Shown here: piece by piece, positions 1-8,723 of the stretch
How the letters are laid out: each line of letters starts with the position of its first letter
How positions within the stretch are numbered: the stretch's first letter is position 1
Origin: Streptomyces viridochromogenes
Lineage (GTDB): Bacteria; Actinomycetota; Actinomycetes; Streptomycetales; Streptomycetaceae
Direction: 5' to 3'
Assembly: GCF_001270495.1 (NCBI RefSeq)
Contig: NZ_LGUR01000002.1
Coordinates: forward strand, 126,633-190,632
DNA: 64,000 nt
Position numbers and translations under genes: made by a program
The notes under the pieces: model-generated
The model's database searches: none
What the model was told of the DNA's origin: nothing
The model's input: only the letters and a program-made list of their open reading frames with translations

Positions 1-1
1 G

Positions 2-250
2 ATGCTCGCCACGCTGCGGCGGGTGGCCGGCGACGCCGTGACCGAACTGGTGACGATCACCCCCGATCGCGACGTGGAGGCCATCGTGGGCTCGTGGCCC
101 TCCGTCTTCGACAACACGCGCGCCGCCGCGCTCGGGCTGGAGCCCGACCCGAGCTTCGAGTCGGTGGTACGGGACTACCTCGCCGACCACCCCTACGCGG
201 TCCTGACCCGGCCGCCGCTCGCGGCGGGAAAACCGGACCCGGGTCTATAG
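2..250 (+). CDS. C-terminal end of NAD-dependent epimerase, D-erythronate dehydrogenase-like (partial)
   Basis: Only the last 82 codons lie in the window; the start is to the left of base 1. The fragment has the C-terminal pattern of short/extended SDR sugar-acid dehydrogenases of the DenD (D-erythronate dehydrogenase) type: a VxxIVGSWP element, an FDNTRA segment, and a final helix (FESVVRDYLADHP) that closes the substrate domain. Family members oxidise D-erythronate to 2-keto-D-erythronate in sugar-acid catabolism. A FadR-type GntR regulator follows 10 bases later on the same strand, which fits a regulated sugar-acid operon. The catalytic Tyr-Lys motif is outside the window, so the substrate is inferred only from the tail. 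Confidence 0.7.
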   Translation: MLATLRRVAGDAVTELVTITPDRDVEAIVGSWPSVFDNTRAAALGLEPDPSFESVVRDYLADHPYAVLTRPPLAAGKPDPGL

Positions 251-268
251 ACTGAAAACCATGTTTTC
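243..268 (+). promoter_or_regulatory. Probable promoter and operator at the GntR gene start
   Basis: A perfect palindrome, GTCTATAGAC (243-252), contains a -10-like TATAGA (246-251) nine bases before the ATG at 261. A second inverted repeat, GAAAAC-CAT-GTTTTC (254-268), spans the start codon. No Shine-Dalgarno sequence is visible, so the mRNA may be leaderless. Autoregulation by the GntR protein is inferred from the position; no good -35 box is seen. Confidence 0.4.
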
Positions 269-1013
269 CAAGGTGCCCGGTCCCATCCGGCTCGCGGACC
301 AGGTCGCCGCGACGCTCTCCGCGGAGATCGAGTCGGGGCGGCTGGCCGAGGGCGACCGGCTGCCGACCGAGGTGGAGCTGGTCAAGCAACTGGGCGTCAG
401 TCGCACGGTGGTGCGCGAGGCCCTCTCCAGGCTGCGCAACGCCGGCCTGGTCGAACCGCGCCAAGGTATCGGTGTGTTCGTCCTGCCCCGGCGCATCCGC
501 CCGCTCGACCTCGAAGCGGAGGCTTCCGACACCGAAGCAAAGGTGTTGCAGATCGTGGAGGTACGCCGCGCCATGGAGGGCGAGGCAGCCCATCTCGCGG
601 CCACCCGGGCCACCCCCCTCGACCTCGCGCGGATGCGTCAGGCCCTGGACGCGATCGACTCGGCGGTCGCGGCCGGCGGCGACGGCGTGGACGAGGACCT
701 CGCCTTCCACCGGTCCATCGCCGAGTCCACCGGAAACACGGTGATGGTCTCGACGCTGCGGTACCTGGGCGACGTGCTGCGCGGCGGTATCCGCGTCACG
801 CGCGCGAACGAGGCACGCAGGGACGACTTCATCCAGGCGGTCCGGGAGGAGCACCACGCCATCCTCACCGCCATCGAAGCAGGAGACGCCAGAGCGGCAC
901 GCACCGCCGCTCGCCGCCACATGAAGCACGCCGCCGCCCGGCTCCGGGACGCGGACGACCGGTTCTGGACCGAGACCGAGGACCTTGAGGTGGATCTCGA
1001 CGCCGCTCCCTGA
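261..1013 (+). CDS. FadR-subfamily GntR transcriptional regulator
   Basis: A 250-residue regulator. Residues about 10-75 form the winged helix-turn-helix (LPTEVELVKQLGVSRTVV, then REALSRLRNAGLVEPRQG and a wing). Residues about 95-225 form an all-helical FCD ligand domain. The usual FCD metal/ligand residues are visible: Asp and His in DEDLAFHRS, His in EEHHAIL and His in ARRHMKH. Length matches the subfamily. FadR-type regulators usually repress an adjacent catabolic gene and are released by a carboxylated sugar acid or organic acid. The upstream neighbour is an erythronate-dehydrogenase-like gene, so a four-carbon sugar acid or related ligand is the best guess. Two palindromes at its own start suggest autoregulation. 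Confidence 0.9.
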   Translation: MFSKVPGPIRLADQVAATLSAEIESGRLAEGDRLPTEVELVKQLGVSRTVVREALSRLRNAGLVEPRQGIGVFVLPRRIRPLDLEAEASDTEAKVLQIVEVRRAMEGEAAHLAATRATPLDLARMRQALDAIDSAVAAGGDGVDEDLAFHRSIAESTGNTVMVSTLRYLGDVLRGGIRVTRANEARRDDFIQAVREEHHAILTAIEAGDARAARTAARRHMKHAAARLRDADDRFWTETEDLEVDLDAAP

Positions 1014-1114
1014 CGCACGACTACCGCCTTGGCGCAGGGGATCCCGCGCGCCGCGACGAGTCCTGCGGCGTCCGGCAGTCGTACTGTCGAACCCGTCACC
1101 GAGGAGGACGTCTG

Positions 1115-1678
1115 ATGCGCAGCGTGACCTATTCGATGAACGTCTCACTGGACGGCTACATCGTCGGGCCGGACGGCGGCTTCGACTGGACGGGGCCCGA
1201 CGAGGAGGTCTTCCGCTTCTGGATCGAAGAGATCCGCGGCGTCGACGTCCACCTCCTGGGACGACGGCTGTACGAGACGATGCTGTACTGGGAGACCGCC
1301 GACCAGGATCCATCGCTCGACGACTCGGGGCTCGAGTGGGCCGCGCTCTGGAATCCGCTCCCGAAAGTGGTGTTCTCCACCACGCTGTCCGCGGTGCGCG
1401 GTAGTGCCCGTCTGGCCTCCGGCGGCGTGGCGGAGGAGATCGAGCGGTTGCGAGCCGAGCCGGGTGAGGGCGAGATCGCGATCGGCGGCGCGACGCTCGC
1501 CGCCGAGGCGGCCGCGTCGGGCCTGATCGACGAGTACCGGGCCGTGGTCTACCCGGTGCTGGTCGGCGGTGGCACTCCGTTCTTTCCCCGACACGAGCGC
1601 CGGGTGGATCTCGAACTCGTCGAGACCCGCACCTTCAGCTCACGAGTCGTCTACCTCCGCTACCGCGTGGCGCGTTAG
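1115..1678 (+). CDS. Dihydrofolate reductase-fold protein (RibD C-terminal family)
   Basis: A 187-residue single-domain protein of the RibD C-terminal/dihydrofolate-reductase fold. It shows the family start (SVTYSMNVSLDGYI), the GRRLYETMLYW helix, the glycine-rich nucleotide-binding turn (IAIGGATLAAEAAASGLIDEY) and the closing strand RTFSSRVVYLRYR. A strong ribosome site (GAGGAGGA, about 1100-1107) supports the ATG at 1115. Proteins like this are common in actinobacteria and bind NADPH, but most have no proven substrate; they are not the essential FolA. The gene stands alone between the GntR gene and a convergent TetR gene, so the context gives no further clue. Confidence 0.88.
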   Translation: MRSVTYSMNVSLDGYIVGPDGGFDWTGPDEEVFRFWIEEIRGVDVHLLGRRLYETMLYWETADQDPSLDDSGLEWAALWNPLPKVVFSTTLSAVRGSARLASGGVAEEIERLRAEPGEGEIAIGGATLAAEAAASGLIDEYRAVVYPVLVGGGTPFFPRHERRVDLELVETRTFSSRVVYLRYRVAR

Positions 1679-1798
1679 GCCGCGTGGACGGTCCCGCGTA
1701 CGGATCCACAGGTCTCGCCAAGGCGCAGCACAGCGAACCTCCCGGGTGCGGCCCGGCCGTGCCGGCGCAGGGCCGGGCGTTCGCGGGCGGGCCGCCCG

Positions 1799-2482
1799 TC
1801 ATGTCAGGCGGTTCAGCAGGACGTGTGCCTCGTCCCTGGCGGCGGCGACCGCCGGCTCGCCGAGTCCGCACAGCCGCAGACATGACGACGCGATGGCGTC
1901 CCTGTCGGCCGCTTCCGGCTCACGGGAACGCCGAATCTGAATGACGACCTCCACCAGCTGGATCAGCAGCTCCCCGATCCGCTCGGGCGGCAGGCTGCGG
2001 GCGACGCCCTCGGCTGCCGCAAGAGCGCCGAGCGCCCCGTAGCTCTCCTGTAGCCGGCCCCGGTCGGCACGGAAGGCGTCGAAGCGCTCGGCCAGCACCT
2101 CCGGCAGGAGGTAGAGCGTGCCGATGTTGTACGGCGTGCGGGACAGGGTGCGTACGTCCGTCGCGGCCACCGCGTAGAGCGCCGCGGCCGCGCTCGCCCG
2201 CTCCGGCACCCACGCCTGGATCCGCTCCACCATCTCCAGACTCGGCCGGACCGAGGTGGCCAGCAGTTCGGCGAGGATCTCGTCCTTGGTGGTGAAGTGG
2301 TAGTAGAGCGAGGCCTGCCTGACGCCCACCCGCTCGGCGATCATGCGGGTGCTGGTGGCGGCGATCCCGTGTTCGACGAAGAGCGCACCGGCGGCGTCGA
2401 GGATCTGTTCCCGAGCAGAGGTGTGGGGATCGGACGGCGGCGTGTGCCGGGGTCTGCCTTGGCGGGGCCGCGTCGTCATCAT
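1799..2482 (-). CDS. TetR-family regulator of the guanidine/urea operon
   Basis: A 227-residue TetR-type repressor. The N-terminal DNA-binding domain is clear at residues about 20-68 (AREQILDAAGALFVEHG; ASLYYHFTTKDEILAELL), followed by a helical ligand domain. It lies 71 bases downstream of the allophanate hydrolase gene on the same strand, as the last gene of the permease-DUF1989-DUF1989-carboxylase-hydrolase series. This position suggests it controls the operon, probably through the perfect palindrome at 11420-11439. A small inverted repeat, GCCACC-TC-GGTGGC (2494-2507), lies in the gap to the hydrolase gene and could partly reduce read-through. The ligand is unknown; guanidine, urea or a downstream product are candidates. 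Confidence 0.87.
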   Translation of the reverse strand: MMTTRPRQGRPRHTPPSDPHTSAREQILDAAGALFVEHGIAATSTRMIAERVGVRQASLYYHFTTKDEILAELLATSVRPSLEMVERIQAWVPERASAAAALYAVAATDVRTLSRTPYNIGTLYLLPEVLAERFDAFRADRGRLQESYGALGALAAAEGVARSLPPERIGELLIQLVEVVIQIRRSREPEAADRDAIASSCLRLCGLGEPAVAAARDEAHVLLNRLT

Positions 2483-2553
2483 GATCCCATCCTGCCACCT
2501 CGGTGGCGGGCGCCCCCGGACCGGTGCCGGGTGCCCGCTGGTGCCGACTCCGC

Positions 2554-4266
2554 TCAGAGCGACGTCAGATAGGCCCGCCAGCCGCCGAAGCGGGTGATGT
2601 CGGGCGCGTCCTCGACGGCGTACGGCTCGACCAGGAACCCACTGGTCTGCCGGCCGTCGGCCAGCTCCACGGTGCCGATGGCCATCGGCGCGGGAACGGC
2701 TGCGGTCAGCGCACCGAACCCCGCGGCCGGCAGCCGCCAGACCTCGCCCTCGATGCCCCTTCCCCCGCCTCCATCCGCTCCCGTGTCACCGTGCGTGCCG
2801 GTTCCGGCGCCCGGCCCGTTCTCGGCGACCCTGACCAGGCCCGGCTTCGGCGGCTCGGTGGCCAGGGCGTGCAGCCGGTAGTTGCCCGCGGTGCGGGCCG
2901 GGCCGACGAGCGTGCCGCCCGCCTGGACCAGCTGGGCGTTGAGCGGCTGTCCGGTGAGGTGGGCGCCGACCACGAACAGGTCGAGCCCCGGATTGGCGAA
3001 CCGTTCGGCCAAGGCGGCCAGGGCGCGGTCGGAGAAGGCCGGGCCGGTGAGCATCACGCCGAACGGCAGGCCGTCCACGAACCCGGCGGGGACGGCGAGC
3101 GAGGCGTAGTCCAGGAGGTTGGCGAAGTTGGTGAAGCGCCCCATCCGGGCGTTGGCGCCGACCGGGTCGGCCGCCACCTCGTCGAGGGTGGGGTGCCAGG
3201 TGGTGGTCGGGGTGAGCAGCGCCGCGCAGCCGTCGAGAGCCGCACGTGCGGCGGCGCCGAGCGCGGCGAGCCGGGCGGTGTCGGCGGCCCAGTCGGCGGC
3301 GGTCTTCTCCCGGCCGGCCAGCACGATGGCCGCGACGGTGGGGTCGAGGTCCGTGCCGATCAGGTCGTGGTGCTTCTCGATGTGCCCGCCCACGGCGGCG
3401 TACCGTTCGGCCACGAACGCGCCGCCGTACAGCAGTTGGGCGGCCTCCAGCAGCGGGGTGACATCGGCCTCGACGATCTCCGCTCCGGTGCCCGCCAGGC
3501 GGGCGGCCGCGGCGTCGAAGGCCTCCCGCCAGCCGTCGGCCATGCCTTCCAGGTTCGCTTCGTTCGGTACGGCGACCCTGGGGCGCGCGGCCGGCGGCGG
3601 AAGCTGGGTGCCGGTGCGGGAGAGCGGGTCGGCCCGGTCGGGGCCCTCGACGATCTCCGCGGCTGTGCGGGCGAGCCGCAGGTCGCGGGCGAAGACGGTG
3701 ACGCAGTCGAGGGTGTAGCAGGCGGGGACCACGCCGGTCACGGGCACCAGGCCCTTGGTGGGCTTGACCCCGACGATGCCGTTGAGGGCGGCGGGCACCC
3801 GCCCGGAGCCGGCCGTGTCGGTGCCGAGGGCGATGTCGGCGATGCCCAGTGCGACCGCGACGGCGGAGCCGGCGGACGACCCGCCGGAAATGCGGGCCGG
3901 GTCCCAGGAGTTGCGTACGGCGCCGTAGGGGCTGCGGGTGCCGACCAGGCCGGTGGCGAACTGGTCCAGGTTGGTCTTGCCGAGCACCACGGCGCCGGCC
4001 GCGCGCAGCCGTGCAACAGCGGGCGCGTCGGCCTCCGGTAGGTAGGAGTAGGACGGCGCGCCGGCGGTCGTGGGCAGGCCGGCCACGTCGATGTTGTCCT
4101 TGACGGCTGCGACCAGGCCGGCCAGCGGCAGCTCCGGATCGATCCGGGCAGCCTCGGCGAGCACCTCGTGGCGGGGCCTGAGGTGGATCCAGATCTCGGG
4201 CCGGCCGGCGGACCCGATGCGGTCGTAGGCGGCCTCGACGCGGTCGGCCGGTGTCATGGCGCTCAT
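2554..4266 (-). CDS. atzF: Allophanate hydrolase
   Basis: A 570-residue amidase-signature enzyme that hydrolyses allophanate (N-carboxyurea) to ammonia and CO2 in the cytoplasm. The Ser-cisSer-Lys triad is visible: Lys56 in AAVKDNIDVAG, Ser130 in the ISGGSSAGSA loop, and nucleophile Ser154 in DTAGSGRVPAA. Residues about 1-435 form the amidase domain. About 440-570 form the C-terminal domain typical of AtzF (LFVVGAHLTGQPLNAQL, later FLVEPYAVEDAPDITRFGGW), which separates true allophanate hydrolases from plain amidases. Its ATG overlaps the carboxylase stop by four bases (ATGA), so translation is probably coupled. A low-complexity Gly/Asp-rich stretch (GTGTHGDTGADGGGG) is inserted in the C-terminal domain. 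Confidence 0.95.
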   Translation of the reverse strand: MSAMTPADRVEAAYDRIGSAGRPEIWIHLRPRHEVLAEAARIDPELPLAGLVAAVKDNIDVAGLPTTAGAPSYSYLPEADAPAVARLRAAGAVVLGKTNLDQFATGLVGTRSPYGAVRNSWDPARISGGSSAGSAVAVALGIADIALGTDTAGSGRVPAALNGIVGVKPTKGLVPVTGVVPACYTLDCVTVFARDLRLARTAAEIVEGPDRADPLSRTGTQLPPPAARPRVAVPNEANLEGMADGWREAFDAAAARLAGTGAEIVEADVTPLLEAAQLLYGGAFVAERYAAVGGHIEKHHDLIGTDLDPTVAAIVLAGREKTAADWAADTARLAALGAAARAALDGCAALLTPTTTWHPTLDEVAADPVGANARMGRFTNFANLLDYASLAVPAGFVDGLPFGVMLTGPAFSDRALAALAERFANPGLDLFVVGAHLTGQPLNAQLVQAGGTLVGPARTAGNYRLHALATEPPKPGLVRVAENGPGAGTGTHGDTGADGGGGRGIEGEVWRLPAAGFGALTAAVPAPMAIGTVELADGRQTSGFLVEPYAVEDAPDITRFGGWRAYLTSL

Positions 4267-7200
4267 GCCCGCACCGCCGCGAGGACCTGGCCGGGGGCGA
4301 CCTGTTCACCGGGCTTGACGTAGATCTCCAGGAGGGTGCCGGTGGTGGGGGCACTCACTGTGGACTCCATCTTCATCGCCTCCAGCGAGAGGATCGGGTC
4401 GCCCTCGGCGACGGTGGTGCCCGGCCGCGCGATGGTCTGCCAGACGGTGGCGGTGAACGGCGCGGTGACCGGGACCGCGCCGTCCGGGACGGCGACGGCA
4501 TCGGCGGGCGAGGGTTCGGGATCGTCGTTGCGGTCGAACTCGCCCGCTGCCCGCCAGCGTTCCTTCTCGGCCTCGAACGCGGCGCTCTGCCGCTGCCGGA
4601 AGGCGGTGATCGAGTCGGCGTCGGCGGCCAGGAAGGCGTTGTACTCGGCGATCGAGAAGGTGCCCTCCTCCATGTCGAAGCGGCCGCGGCCGGCGTCGGT
4701 CTCGGCGCGCAGTTCGAGGAGTTCCTCCGCGGTGACCGGGTACCACTCGATGCGGTCGAAGAAGCGCAGGGCCCACGGGGAGTCCTGGAACAGGCCGCCC
4801 CTGCGGAACCGGTTCCAGATCTGCACGGTGCGGCCGACGAACTGGTAGCCGCCGGGGCCTTCCATGCCGTAGATGCACAGGTAGGCACCGCCGATGCCGA
4901 CGGAGTTCTCGGCGGTCCAGGTGCGGGCGGGGTTGTACTTGGTGGTAACGAGGCGGTGCCGTGGGTCGAGCGGGGTGGCCACGGGGGCGCCGAGATAGAC
5001 GTCGCCGAGGCCGAGCACCAGATAGGAGGCGTCGAAGACCGTGCGGTAGACGTCGTCGGCGGTCTCCAGGCCGTTGACGCGGCGGATGAACTCGATGTTC
5101 CACGGGCACCAGGGGGCGTCGTCGCGCACGCCGGCCATGTACCGCTCGATGGCGAGGCGGGTGGCCGGGTCGTCCCAGCTGAGCGGGAGCCGGACCGTGC
5201 GGGAGGGGACCACCAGCTCGCTGGTGGGCGGGACCTCTTCCTCCAGTTCGCGCAGCAGGGCGGTGACGTCACGGGCCTTCAGCCGGCGGGCGTCCGTGTG
5301 GATCTGGAGGGAGCGGATGCCCGGGGTGACGTCGACGATGCCGTCGGGTGCGTGTGCGGCGAGGGTCTCCTGGAGGGCGTGCACGCGCATCCGCAGGCCG
5401 AGGTCGAGCGCCATGGGGCCGTACTCGACGAGGACGTTGTCGTCGCCGTCGCGGCGGTAGGTGACGCCGGGGCGGGTGCCGGTGGCTTCCAGGCGGCCCA
5501 GTATGCCGTCGTCGCCGTCTCCGCCGGTGCTGATCAGCGCGGGCGAGGCGCGGCGGGCGTCGAGGGCGGCCGCCTCGGCCTCTCTCACCGGCACGAACCG
5601 GACGGTGTCGCCGGGGCGGAGCTGGCCGAGCTTCCAGAGTTCGCCGCTGGCGACCACCGCGGGGCACACGAACCCGCCGAGGGACGGCCCGTCGGGGCCC
5701 AGGATGATCGGCGTGTCGCCGGTGAAGTCCAGAGCGCCCACCGCGTACGGCGTGTCGTGGATGTTGGACGGGTGCAGTCCGGCCTCGCCGCCGTCCTGTC
5801 GGGCCCACCGTGGTTTGGGTCCGATCAGGCGGATGCCGGTGCGGGCCGAGTTGTGGTGCACCTTGTAGTCGGTGGCGTAGAGGGTGTCGATGTCCTCGCG
5901 GGTGAAGAACTCCGGTGCCGCGTGCGGCCCTTCGGTGACACCGATCTGCCAGGACGAGATGATCGCGGGACGGCGCTCGGGCGGGGTCGGGCCGCCGGTG
6001 GAGGCGCTGGAGGCCGCGGGCCGCAGCACGTCTCCGGCGAGCAGCGCCCGGCCGCCGTGCCCGCCGAAGCCACCGAGGGTGAACGTCGAGGCGCTGCCCA
6101 GGTATTCGGGTACGTCGATGCCGCCCCGGACGGCCAGATAGCTGCGCAGGCCGGGTCCCGGTGCGGTGCCGAGGACCAGGGTGGCGCCGGCCGGGACCGG
6201 CACGGGCTCCCACAGGGCCGCCGCGATGCCGTCCACCATGAGCGGGACGGGGGCACCGGTGACGGCGACCTCGGTGGCGGCGGAGAAGCGCAGGGTCAGT
6301 CCGCCCGCGGTGACTTCGAGGGCGGGGGCCGCTGCCGGGTTGCCGACGGCCAGGTTGGCCTCGGCGAAGGAGACGGGGTCGAAGGGGCCGCTCGGCGGCA
6401 CGCCCACGTGCCAGTAGCCGAGTCGGCCGGGCAGGTCCTGGACGGTGGTCATCGGCCCGGGCACCAGGACGTCGACGCGCGGCTCGGGGTCGGCGGTGGT
6501 GGCGAGGGTGCTGGTGCTGTGCACGGCCTCGCGCACCTCGCGCCGCACGGTCAGCGAGCGCAGCAGGCCCAGGTTGGTGACGACGCCGTCGACGCGGCTC
6601 GCCCCCAGGGCCTCGCCGAGCACGTCGAACGCGGCGTCGCGGGTGGCGCCGTGCGCGATCACCTTGGCGAGCATGGGGTCGTAGTACGGCGAGATCTCCA
6701 GGCCCGTCTCGACGAAACCGTCGACCCGGACACCGGGCATCTCGCCGGTGCCCCGACCGGGGAGGAGCGCCCGGGTCACCAGGCCCGAGGAGGGCAGGGA
6801 GTCCTTGCCGGGGTCCTCGGCGTAGACGCGGGCCTGAACGGCATGCCCGGTGGGCGTCCACTCCCGCTCGAACACCGCGTCGTCGACCCGGCCGTCGCGG
6901 GCCAGCGCGAGCATGAGCTCGACGAGGTCGACGCCGTACGCCTCCTCGGTCACCGGGTGCTCCACCTGGAGCCGGGTGTTGACCTCCAGGAAGGCGGCCT
7001 CCTCGTGCGTCGGGTCGTAGACGAACTCCACGGTCCCCGCGCCGCGGTAGCCGATCGACGCGAGGAGCCGGCGTGACGAGTCGTGCAGCAGTGCTCGGAC
7101 GTGGTCGGGCAGGGCCGGGGCCGGGGCCTCCTCGATCACCTTCTGGTTGCGGCGCTGAAGCGAGCAGTCGCGGTCGCCGATGACGGCGATGCGGCCGGCG

Positions 7201-7853
7201 CCGTCGCCGAAGACCTGCACCTCGACGTGGCGGGCCGGGCGCACCAGGCGCTCCAGGAACACTCCGGCCGATCCGAAGTTGGCCTCGGCGAGCGCGGCCA
7301 CGCGGGCGAAGGCCGCGCGCACCTCGTCGGCGGTGGCGCAGGCCTGCATGCCGATGCCGCCGCCACCGCCGGTGGCCTTGACCATGACGGGCAGCCCGAT
7401 CGACTCGGCCGCGGTGACGGCCTCCTCGGCGCTCGCGAGAAGTTCCGTCCCGGCCAGCAGCGGCACGCCGGCCGCCTTGGCCAGGGCGCGCGCGGTGTGT
7501 TTCTCGCCGAAGGCGGTGATCTGGTCGGCGGTCGGGCCCGCGAAACTCAGGCCGGCCTCCTCGACGGCGCGGGCGAAGGCGGCGTTCTCGGAGAGGAATC
7601 CGTAGCCGGGGTGGATGATCCCGGCGCCATGGCCGAGCGCGGCCTCGATGATCGCGTCGCCGCGCAGATACGAGTCGCGGGCGGGCGGCGGACCGAGACG
7701 GACCGCGTGGTCGGCCTCGCGGACGTGCGGGGCGGCCCGGTCGGCGTCGGAGAAGACGGCGACGGTGGCCAGGCCCATCCGGTTGGCCGTGCGCAGGACA
7801 CGGCGGGCTATCTCACCGCGGTTGGCGACCAGAACGGTGACGGGGCGGGTCAC
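4263..7853 (-). CDS. Biotin-dependent guanidine/urea carboxylase
   Basis: A 1196-residue carboxylase, the usual length for the family. Order of domains: biotin carboxylase/ATP-grasp (residues 1 to about 450; start TRPVTVLVANRGEIARRVLR, glycine-rich loop KATGGGGGIGMQ), a carboxyltransferase region made of the two KipI/KipA-like halves (about 480-1050), and a C-terminal biotinyl domain with the lysine in EAMKMES (about residue 1161). It uses ATP and bicarbonate to carboxylate urea or guanidine. The GTG start at 7853 was chosen over a longer reading because it begins exactly at the conserved N terminus and overlaps the stop of the preceding gene (GTGA). Two DUF1989 genes directly upstream favour guanidine as substrate. 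Confidence 0.93.
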   Translation of the reverse strand: MTRPVTVLVANRGEIARRVLRTANRMGLATVAVFSDADRAAPHVREADHAVRLGPPPARDSYLRGDAIIEAALGHGAGIIHPGYGFLSENAAFARAVEEAGLSFAGPTADQITAFGEKHTARALAKAAGVPLLAGTELLASAEEAVTAAESIGLPVMVKATGGGGGIGMQACATADEVRAAFARVAALAEANFGSAGVFLERLVRPARHVEVQVFGDGAGRIAVIGDRDCSLQRRNQKVIEEAPAPALPDHVRALLHDSSRRLLASIGYRGAGTVEFVYDPTHEEAAFLEVNTRLQVEHPVTEEAYGVDLVELMLALARDGRVDDAVFEREWTPTGHAVQARVYAEDPGKDSLPSSGLVTRALLPGRGTGEMPGVRVDGFVETGLEISPYYDPMLAKVIAHGATRDAAFDVLGEALGASRVDGVVTNLGLLRSLTVRREVREAVHSTSTLATTADPEPRVDVLVPGPMTTVQDLPGRLGYWHVGVPPSGPFDPVSFAEANLAVGNPAAAPALEVTAGGLTLRFSAATEVAVTGAPVPLMVDGIAAALWEPVPVPAGATLVLGTAPGPGLRSYLAVRGGIDVPEYLGSASTFTLGGFGGHGGRALLAGDVLRPAASSASTGGPTPPERRPAIISSWQIGVTEGPHAAPEFFTREDIDTLYATDYKVHHNSARTGIRLIGPKPRWARQDGGEAGLHPSNIHDTPYAVGALDFTGDTPIILGPDGPSLGGFVCPAVVASGELWKLGQLRPGDTVRFVPVREAEAAALDARRASPALISTGGDGDDGILGRLEATGTRPGVTYRRDGDDNVLVEYGPMALDLGLRMRVHALQETLAAHAPDGIVDVTPGIRSLQIHTDARRLKARDVTALLRELEEEVPPTSELVVPSRTVRLPLSWDDPATRLAIERYMAGVRDDAPWCPWNIEFIRRVNGLETADDVYRTVFDASYLVLGLGDVYLGAPVATPLDPRHRLVTTKYNPARTWTAENSVGIGGAYLCIYGMEGPGGYQFVGRTVQIWNRFRRGGLFQDSPWALRFFDRIEWYPVTAEELLELRAETDAGRGRFDMEEGTFSIAEYNAFLAADADSITAFRQRQSAAFEAEKERWRAAGEFDRNDDPEPSPADAVAVPDGAVPVTAPFTATVWQTIARPGTTVAEGDPILSLEAMKMESTVSAPTTGTLLEIYVKPGEQVAPGQVLAAVRA

Positions 7854-8722
7854 GCGGCGGCCTCCGGTGTGCTCGTGTCCCGCGCGGACCGCGGGCTCGC
7901 GTCGTCGGTGTTCGCGTCGTCGGCACTCGCGGGGTCGGCGGCGCCGGACGGGCTGTGTGGGTCCACGACGATCATCCGCAGCGGGGTCGGGTTGAAGTCG
8001 TTGCACGGGTTGTTCATCTGCGGGCAGTTGGACACGATCACCAGGACGTCCGTCTCGGCGCGGACCGCGACCCGGCGGCCGGGCGCCGACATGCCGTCCA
8101 CGATGCCCAGCGCGCCGTCCGCCTCGACGGGCACGTTCATGAACCAGTTGAGGTTGGAGACGAGGTCCCGCACCCCCAGGCCGCGCCGGGATGCCTCGGC
8201 GAGGAAGTTCTCGCGGCAGCCGTGCTGGAACATCACATGATGGCCGTAGCGCAGGGTGTTGGACTCCTTGCCGCAGGCGCCCCCGATGGTGTCCTGGCGG
8301 TCGATCTCGTTCGCGACGACGGTCATCAGCGGACGGCCCTCACTACTGCGCAGAACCGTGCCGGTGCGCACATAGGCGTTGCCCTGCCAGGCCAGGGTGT
8401 CGGGGACGCTGTAGCGCTCCTCGGGGTCGTCGGCGTTGTAGAGCAGGCAGTCGCCGGACTGGTTGCCACCGACGTCGACGATCGTCAGGACGTGCCCCTT
8501 GCTCACCACCGCCGACCAGGGCGCGTTGGGCGCCACGTTCTCGTCCAGGACCACGGCGCCCTCGACCAGGCTCGCTCCCCAGTCCAGGGCGGAGCCCTCG
8601 GCATAGACCGCGCCGACCGGGACGGTGGAGGCGACGGTGCCGCCCGAGATGGTGGAACAGGTGACCACGGTGTTGACGGGGTCAACGTGGTCAACGGCGT
8701 TCTCGGCCTGTGTGGTCGCCAT
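7850..8722 (-). CDS. DUF1989 protein, urea carboxylase-associated protein 1 / carboxyguanidine deiminase subunit
   Basis: A 290-residue DUF1989-family protein. It has the family core VLTIVDVGGNQSGDCLLYNADDP, a Cys-containing GACGKESNTLRYGHH segment, and the metal-site-like pattern NCPQMNNPCNDFNPTP near the C terminus. Paired proteins of this family were long called urea carboxylase-associated proteins. Published work on the family has shown such pairs to act as carboxyguanidine deiminase, converting carboxyguanidine to allophanate. It lies one base after its paralogue and overlaps the carboxylase start. The last 35 or so residues are a low-complexity Asp/Ala/Ser tail not needed by the fold. 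Which of the two subunits (CgdA or CgdB) it represents cannot be decided here. Confidence 0.88.
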   Translation of the reverse strand: MATTQAENAVDHVDPVNTVVTCSTISGGTVASTVPVGAVYAEGSALDWGASLVEGAVVLDENVAPNAPWSAVVSKGHVLTIVDVGGNQSGDCLLYNADDPEERYSVPDTLAWQGNAYVRTGTVLRSSEGRPLMTVVANEIDRQDTIGGACGKESNTLRYGHHVMFQHGCRENFLAEASRRGLGVRDLVSNLNWFMNVPVEADGALGIVDGMSAPGRRVAVRAETDVLVIVSNCPQMNNPCNDFNPTPLRMIVVDPHSPSGAADPASADDANTDDASPRSARDTSTPEAAA

Positions 8723-8723
8723 G

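Noticed and set aside
57..1313. Long open frame on the minus strand opposite the GntR and reductase-fold genes
   Set aside because: Arg/Gly/Pro-rich translation without family pattern; it is the GC-driven shadow of real genes on the other strand.
4251..7076. 941-codon open frame on the plus strand opposite the carboxylase
   Set aside because: Composition typical of an antisense frame; the minus strand holds a clear, full-length biotin carboxylase.
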